Below are positions 9,733 to 14,641 of a stretch of 14,641 nucleotides of DNA, one piece after another (position 1 is the first letter of the stretch; each line of letters begins with the position of its first letter). A model generated the notes under the pieces. That model did no database searches and was not told the origin of the DNA. It saw only the letters and a program-made list of their open reading frames with translations. Where the stretch lies: the NCBI GenBank assembly GCA_014904845.1, contig MU119878.1:1-14641 (forward strand), given 5' to 3'. This DNA comes from Acephala macrosclerotiorum. Lineage: Eukaryota > Ascomycota > Leotiomycetes > Helotiales > Mollisiaceae. Made by a program: the position numbers and the translations under genes.

Positions 9733-11050
9733 TTATATTTATTAAATATAATTATAATTATTTTAAAATTTTTATATAAAATTATAAAAATAAAAATATA
9801 TTAATAAATTACATATTATAAATATTATAAAAAAAAATTATTTATAATTATATTGATATACGATTTTTATTTTTTAATTATAATTATTAAAAAAATTTTC
9901 GACGTTATTAAAATATAAATCAATAATACGTTTATATTAATAAAAAAAAAAAATTTTTTTTTTGAAAAAAATAAATATAATAAAAATAAATTTTTAATTA
10001 AATTTAAAAATATTATTAATTTTTAATAAATATATTTTAATTTAATTTAAAAATATAATTTAATTATAATAAAAAAATTAAATTAATAAATATTAAATTA
10101 TATAATTTTTAAATTAAATATTAAAATTAATAAATTAAAAAAATTTATATTATTATAATTTATTAATTTAAAATAATTTTCAATTTATTTATTATTATTT
10201 AATATTAAAATTTAATAAAAAATAATAAATTAAAAATTTAAATCGAAAATTTAAATATATTATTTTTAATTTATTTATAAAAAAATTTTTCGTTTTTATT
10301 AATAATTTATTTATAATAATAATTTTAATTTTTAAATTAAATATAAAATTATTTCAATAAATAAATATTAATTAAACGATAAAAAATTCAAAATTAAATT
10401 TTTTTTATTTATTATAATTTTATTAAAATAAACGCGTTATTAAAAACGTTTTAATTTTTAAAATATATAATATAATTAAAAAAATTAATATAATAATTAT
10501 AATCGAATTTATTATTAATATAATTATTTAATAATTCGATTTTTTTAAAATTATAATAATTATTTATATAAATTTATATTCGTTATACGAATATTTAATT
10601 AAATTTAAAACGATTAAAAAAAATATTTTATAATTAATATTATAATATTTTATTAATCGTATAAACGTAAAAAATTATAAAAAATTTAATAAATTAATAA
10701 TTAAAATATTTTAACGAATATTATAATAAAATTAATATTTAATAAAACTTTAAAAAAAATTTTAAATACGAAATATTTTATAATTTGAATAAAAAAATAA
10801 ATTAAAAAAAAAAAACAATAAAAATAATATAAAAAATTAAAAAAAATATTTACTAAAAAAAAAAAAAAAAAATTAAAAATTTTATAATTATTTAATTTAT
10901 AAAATTAAAAAAAAATTATTTTAATATTTATAAATTTTAATAAATTTCGAAAATAATATTATTTTTAAAATTTAATTATATAATTTTTATATTAAAATAT
11001 TCATAAGTTTTATATATTAATAAATTATAATAAAAAATTTTTTTTTTTTA
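9733..11050. other. AT-rich DNA replacing the expected 3' LTR
   Basis: About 1.3 kb of A/T-dominated sequence with scattered CpG. It starts exactly where the 3' LTR of the right copy should start, but does not align to the 259-bp LTR. I found no open frame, RNA gene or clear repeat partner in it. It may be another insertion or a deletion junction. Confidence 0.55.
10855..10872 (+). repeat. A(18) homopolymer
   Basis: Eighteen consecutive A residues follow TACT. This could be a simple slippage product or the poly(A) tail of an old LINE-type or processed insertion. No recognisable element body lies upstream, so only the run is claimed. Confidence 0.6.
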
Positions 11051-11073
11051 ATAATTAAATTAAATTAATTTTT

Positions 11074-11185
11074 ATACGTTTATTAAATGTATAATTTATA
11101 ATTAATTAATAAATTATTTAATTTATTTATTTATTTCGTATTTAATTTATTATTAATAATAAATATTTTTAATAATATTAATATT
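11074..11185 (+). repeat. Repeat X, copy 2
   Basis: Plus-strand copy of 5248-5362 (minus). It begins ATACGTTTATTAA, where the other copy has GCGCGTTTATTAG. It continues through TTATAATTAATTAA and TTTATTTCGT to an AATAATATTAATATT block. The ordinary-composition island that adjoins the other copy has no counterpart here; upstream sequence is AT-rich and only the last dozen bases may match. Confidence 0.75.
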
Positions 11186-12113
11186 TATAAAATTATTTAT
11201 AAAATTATTTATTTTTTATTTTTCGAAATAATATTTAAAAAAATAAAATATAAAATTAAAAAAAAAATTTAAAATTTATTAATTAATATAAAAAAAATTA
11301 AATAAAATAATAATTAATATATTTATTATATTTAATATTTTATATTATATAAACGAAAAATATAATTATTAAAAAATAAAAAATAAATTATAAAAATATT
11401 ATAAATAAATTAAAAAATAAAAAATGAATTAATAATTAAAATTAAATTTATATTTATTTTCAATAAAATTATTTAAAAAAATAATTTATTTTTATAATTA
11501 TAATATTTTTAAATTTTAAATATATAATTTTTAAATATTTAATTTTTAAATTAATATATTAATAAAATAATTTATAAAATTAAAAAAATACAAATTTTAA
11601 TTAAAATATTTAATTAAATAATAATTTTTAATTTTTATAAAATATATTAATTAAAACGTTTATAAATTTAATAAAAATATAATAAAAAATTATTTAATAT
11701 TTTTAATATTAAATTACATCGATAAATTTTAATTTAATAATAATAAATTTAATTTTTTAAAATATAATTAAATTAATTAAAAAATTATTATTAAATTTAT
11801 TAAATTAATTTAAATTAAAATAATAAATTTTACGTTTAAAACGTTTAAAATAATTAAAATATATAAATTTAAAATATTAAAATTTTCAATTATATTTATA
11901 TATTTTTAATATATTTTTAATTATAAATTATTAAATATTTTTATTTTATTTTATTTTATTCGATTATATATATAAAATATATTATATATTAATTATTTTA
12001 TTAAATTTAAATTATAAAATAAAATATATATTAAAAAATTTTAAAATTAAAAATATTAAAAAAAAAATTAAATTTTTAATTTTAAATTTTATAATAATAT
12101 ATTTTAATACGCG
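11186..12113. other. AT-rich DNA, no gene
   Basis: About 0.9 kb of A/T-dominated sequence between repeat X and the third copy of segment A. It contains almost no C or G outside CpG. Similarity to the flank of repeat X copy 1 may extend a few tens of bases into its start. Nothing else is recognisable. Confidence 0.55.
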
Positions 12114-12358
12114 TTTAATAAAATTAAATTAAAATATTTTTAATTATTTTTTAATTATTTTTAAAAATTTAATATAATTTATTTAATAAATATTATATAA
12201 AATATAATTTTAAAAATTAAATAATTAATATTTATTAAAATATTAAAAAATATAATTTTACGTTTTATAAATTTATAAATATATTTAAAAATATTTATAT
12301 TAAATTACGATTTATAATCGATATTATAATACGTTTATAAAAAATATAATAATATAAT
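12114..12358 (+). repeat. Internal segment A, copy 3 (detached fragment)
   Basis: This is a 245-bp direct repeat of 7091-7338 and an inverted repeat of 3567-3815. It is a detached piece of the retrotransposon interior: neither side continues the element. Homology stops at about 12358, within about 40 bases of the first arm of the inverted-repeat structure that follows, so that structure may have inserted here. It is preceded by ATTTTAATACGCG. Confidence 0.75.
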
Positions 12359-12397
12359 AATAATTTCAATTATAATTTTATTGAAAAAAATATTTTT

Positions 12398-12548
12398 TAT
12401 TAATTATTTTATTAAAAAATATATATATTAATATTATTATTAACGAATTAATAATAATTTAATCGATTATTAATATTATTAATTATTTTAATCTAATAGT
12501 AATAACGTTAATTTAATACTAATAATATTAAAATATTATTAATAATAT
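12398..12548 (+). repeat. Inverted repeat arm, left (151 bp)
   Basis: It aligns without a gap to the reverse complement of 13375-13525. The shared landmark is TTAATAATAATTTAATCGAT. Most differences are transitions. The two ends give the same coordinate sum (25923), confirming equal length. Confidence 0.85.
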
Positions 12549-12789
12549 ATATAATAAAATTAAAAATTATAATTATTTTTTATTTCGAATTATTAATATT
12601 TTTTCGATTTATATTTATTTCATTTTTTTAAAATAATTGTTTTTTTATTTTAAATATATTCTTTTTATAAAATTAAAAATTTTATTTTATTTTTATAATT
12701 ATTATTAAATTTTTAATATTTATAATTAAAAATTTATTTTAAATAATATAATTAAAAATAAAATTTAATTTAATATATATCAGAAAAAA

Positions 12790-13140
12790 ATTTTATATGC
12801 TAATTAGCTACCAATGGTATCAACGGCTTGCTAATAGCGCGCGCTACGCAGTAATTGCATGTTTAAAACTTTGGCGCCTAATAATAGTCGATTAGCAAGT
12901 GGATCTAAGCCAATAAGAACACCAAAACTCTCGGCTCTCGGCGGCTGCAGACGGCTGCGCGCGGCGGCCTTTATGCAGCCACATTTAATCAATTGAGTCG
13001 CTCAGTTTTTAAGTGTCTCAATTTAAGCTCTTAATATCAAGTAGCGTAGCGCAGTACAACGCAATTACTCGCATGTTTAATCGGCATTTCTACGCGCGTA
13101 AACTTTACTTAAATCGATCGATTTTACGATTAGATTTTAA
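12790..13140. other. Ordinary-composition island 2 (about 350 bp)
   Basis: GC content rises abruptly near 12798 and fades near 13130. C occurs in all contexts, so this stretch has escaped RIP. It holds a perfect 12-bp palindrome TAGCGCGCGCTA (12835-12846), a 10-bp palindrome TACGCGCGTA (13091-13100) and a GC-rich block (12930-12970). It also has short inverted repeats: CTTGCTAAT/ATTAGCAAG (12827-12835, 12891-12899), GGCTGCA/TGCAGCC (12943-12949, 12974-12980) and AATTGAG/CTCAATT (12991-12997, 13017-13023). Near-direct repeats of a CGCA...GCATGTTTAA block lie at about 12847-12866 and 13060-13080. No tRNA boxes or long reading frame were found. Function is unknown; a structured RNA, an element core or a host single-copy fragment are all possible. 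Confidence 0.65.
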
Positions 13141-13374
13141 ATAGTATTAATATTTTTAATTTTTATTTTTATTTATTTATATGATTTATAAAACGATAAA
13201 AATCTATTGATCGAATAAAGCGCGATTACTAGTTTATATATAAGTTTTAATGAAAAATATTAAAATTTAATATTTTAATGCGCGTTTAATAAATTGATTT
13301 AAAATTTTTATAATAAATTAAATAAATATTATAAATTATAAATTTTAAATATTTAAATATTTAATTTTAAATTA

Positions 13375-13525
13375 ATATTATTAGTAATATTTTAGTATTA
13401 TTAATACTAAATTGATACTATTAATATTAAATTAAAATAATCGATAGTATTAATAATCGATTAAATTATTATTAACTCGTTAATAACGTTATTAATATAT
13501 GTATTTTTCAATAAAACGATTAATA
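13375..13525 (-). repeat. Inverted repeat arm, right (151 bp)
   Basis: Partner of 12398-12548. It keeps more C and G, for example ATAACGTTATTAA and CGATAGTATTAATAATCG, so it is the less mutated of the two arms. Confidence 0.85.
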
Positions 13526-13557
13526 AAAAAAAAATTTTTTAATATAATTCGAAATAA

Positions 13558-14641
13558 TATTAATATTAATTATTAAAAACTAATTAATTATTTAATATAA
13601 ATATTAAATAAAATAATAATTATATTAATATTTATAAAATATAATTTATAAATTTTAAATATTTTAAATTTTTATATTAAAATAATTTTATATAATTTAA
13701 TTAAAATTTTTAATTAAATAAAAAAAAATTAATTAAAAAATTTAAAAATAATTTATTAAAAAATACAAAAAAAAATAAATAATATAAAAAAATATAATTT
13801 TAATTAAAAATTATTTATAATATTTTAATTAAATATTAAATAATAATATAAAAAAAATAAATAAAAAAATAAACGTTTAAAAAAAAAATAATAAATTATT
13901 AATATTAATTGTTAAATATAAATTTTTATTTATTTCGATATTAAAAATCGAATTATATATTAAAAAAAAATTTATATATTAATTTAATTTTAATAATTTT
14001 AATAAAAAAATCGAAATTCGAATTTTTTAATATTTTTTTTAAAATATAATAAATAAAAATAATACGAATAAAATTAATTAATATTAATATTTTATTATTA
14101 TAAAATATTATATTTAAAATAAATTTAAAAAATATTAATACGAAAAACGTAAAATAATTAAAATTTATTAAAATATTTGAATAAAAAAAATAAAATTATA
14201 TTTTAAAATAAATAATAAATTAAAAATTAAAATAATTTAATAAATATTATAATAAAATAAAAATAAAAATTTCATAAGATTAATATTAATATTAAAATAT
14301 ATTTAATTATAAAAAATAATAATAATATATAAAAAAAAATTATAATTATAAAATATTATTTTATTATTAAAAATAAAAATTTAATTAAATTTTATATAAT
14401 ATTATAATATATTAAATAATTAAATAAAAACAAAAAAAAATTATTATAACGAATTATATTATTATAATTAAAACGTAAAAACGTATATTAAAATAAAAAA
14501 ATTTTATAATCGATTTTTAAAATTTATTTTTTAAAAATTAAAATTTTAAAATTTTAATTTATTTTAATATATAAATAATATAAATATTTTTTATATTAAA
14601 AAATTATATTATAATTTATATTTATAATATAATTTTTTTAT
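13558..14641. other. AT-rich DNA, no gene
   Basis: The last 1.1 kb is dominated by A and T with occasional CpG. I see no reading frame, RNA gene or clear repeat partner within the window. Probably more RIP-degraded repeat DNA. Confidence 0.55.

Larger units (their letters stand above)
12398..13525. mobile_element. Candidate inverted-repeat element with unmutated core
   Basis: Two 151-bp inverted repeats bound about 826 bp of spacer. The spacer contains an ordinary-composition core at 12790-13140, flanked by AT-rich DNA. The total of about 1.13 kb would fit a non-autonomous terminal-inverted-repeat or foldback element. Weaker, gapped similarity may extend the arms outward to about 12362 and 13557. 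I could not find a convincing target-site duplication, and no transposase frame is present. It could equally be a local inverted duplication around a single-copy sequence. Confidence 0.5.

Noticed and set aside
7091..12358. Direct repeats 7091-7338 and 12114-12358 as the LTRs of a 5.3-kb element
   Set aside because: The same segment lies inside the interior of the left copy at 3567-3815, far from its LTR, so it is internal sequence rather than a terminal repeat.
12859..12996. A 45-codon reading frame with ATG in island 2
   Set aside because: It is short, overlaps the palindromes and GC-rich block, shows no recognisable domain or codon signature, and a frame of this length is expected by chance at this composition.
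1..14641. Yeast-type mitochondrial DNA with GC clusters
   Set aside because: Mitochondrial AT spacers do not show C and G confined to CpG, and no mitochondrial gene, tRNA or rRNA is visible. Repeat copies differing mainly by transitions fit RIP instead.
1..14641. Apicomplexan (Plasmodium-like) intergenic DNA
   Set aside because: The CpG-only residue and the pair of decayed LTR retrotransposon copies do not fit such genomes.

Overview
The window is an extremely AT-rich block with no intact protein-coding gene. In the best-counted stretch (5881-6480) there are 23 cytosines in 600 bases, and 22 of them are in CpG. That pattern, and the transition-dominated differences between repeat copies (C/T and G/A), point to a repeat-rich AT isochore of a filamentous ascomycete (Pezizomycotina) destroyed by repeat-induced point mutation (RIP). 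The organism is inferred from this mutation pattern only; nothing in the window gives a species.

The main structure is a large, imperfect inverted duplication. Reading minus-strand from 5078 down to 637, and plus-strand from 5618 up to 9732, gives two copies of one LTR retrotransposon arranged head to head around about 5478. The left copy keeps its internal region (896-5078) and 3' LTR (637-895). The right copy keeps its 5' LTR (5618-5876) and internal region (5877-9732). Both LTRs are exactly 259 bp, align without gaps and correspond to a TGT...ACA element. In element orientation the same sequence therefore lies before the internal region in one copy and after it in the other, which is what defines it as an LTR. 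Fragments resembling a Ty3/gypsy integrase core lie about 600 bp before the 3' LTR. The right copy is nearly exhausted of non-CpG C and G, while the left copy still has many, so the left copy is the better one for reconstructing family history.

Between the arms (5079-5617) sits an 80-bp island of ordinary composition (5381-5460). To the right of the element, 9733-12100 is featureless AT-rich DNA except for a second copy of a roughly 112-bp repeat that also occurs beside the first island. A third copy of part of the retrotransposon interior lies at 12114-12358.

Directly after it is a second inverted-repeat structure. Two ungapped 151-bp arms (12398-12548 and 13375-13525) enclose a 350-bp island of ordinary base composition (12790-13140) containing GC-rich palindromes. 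Both ordinary-composition islands thus lie in the spacer between inverted repeats. That fits single-copy spacer escaping a process that attacks duplicated DNA, although much of each spacer is also AT-rich. The last kilobase is AT-rich with nothing recognisable.
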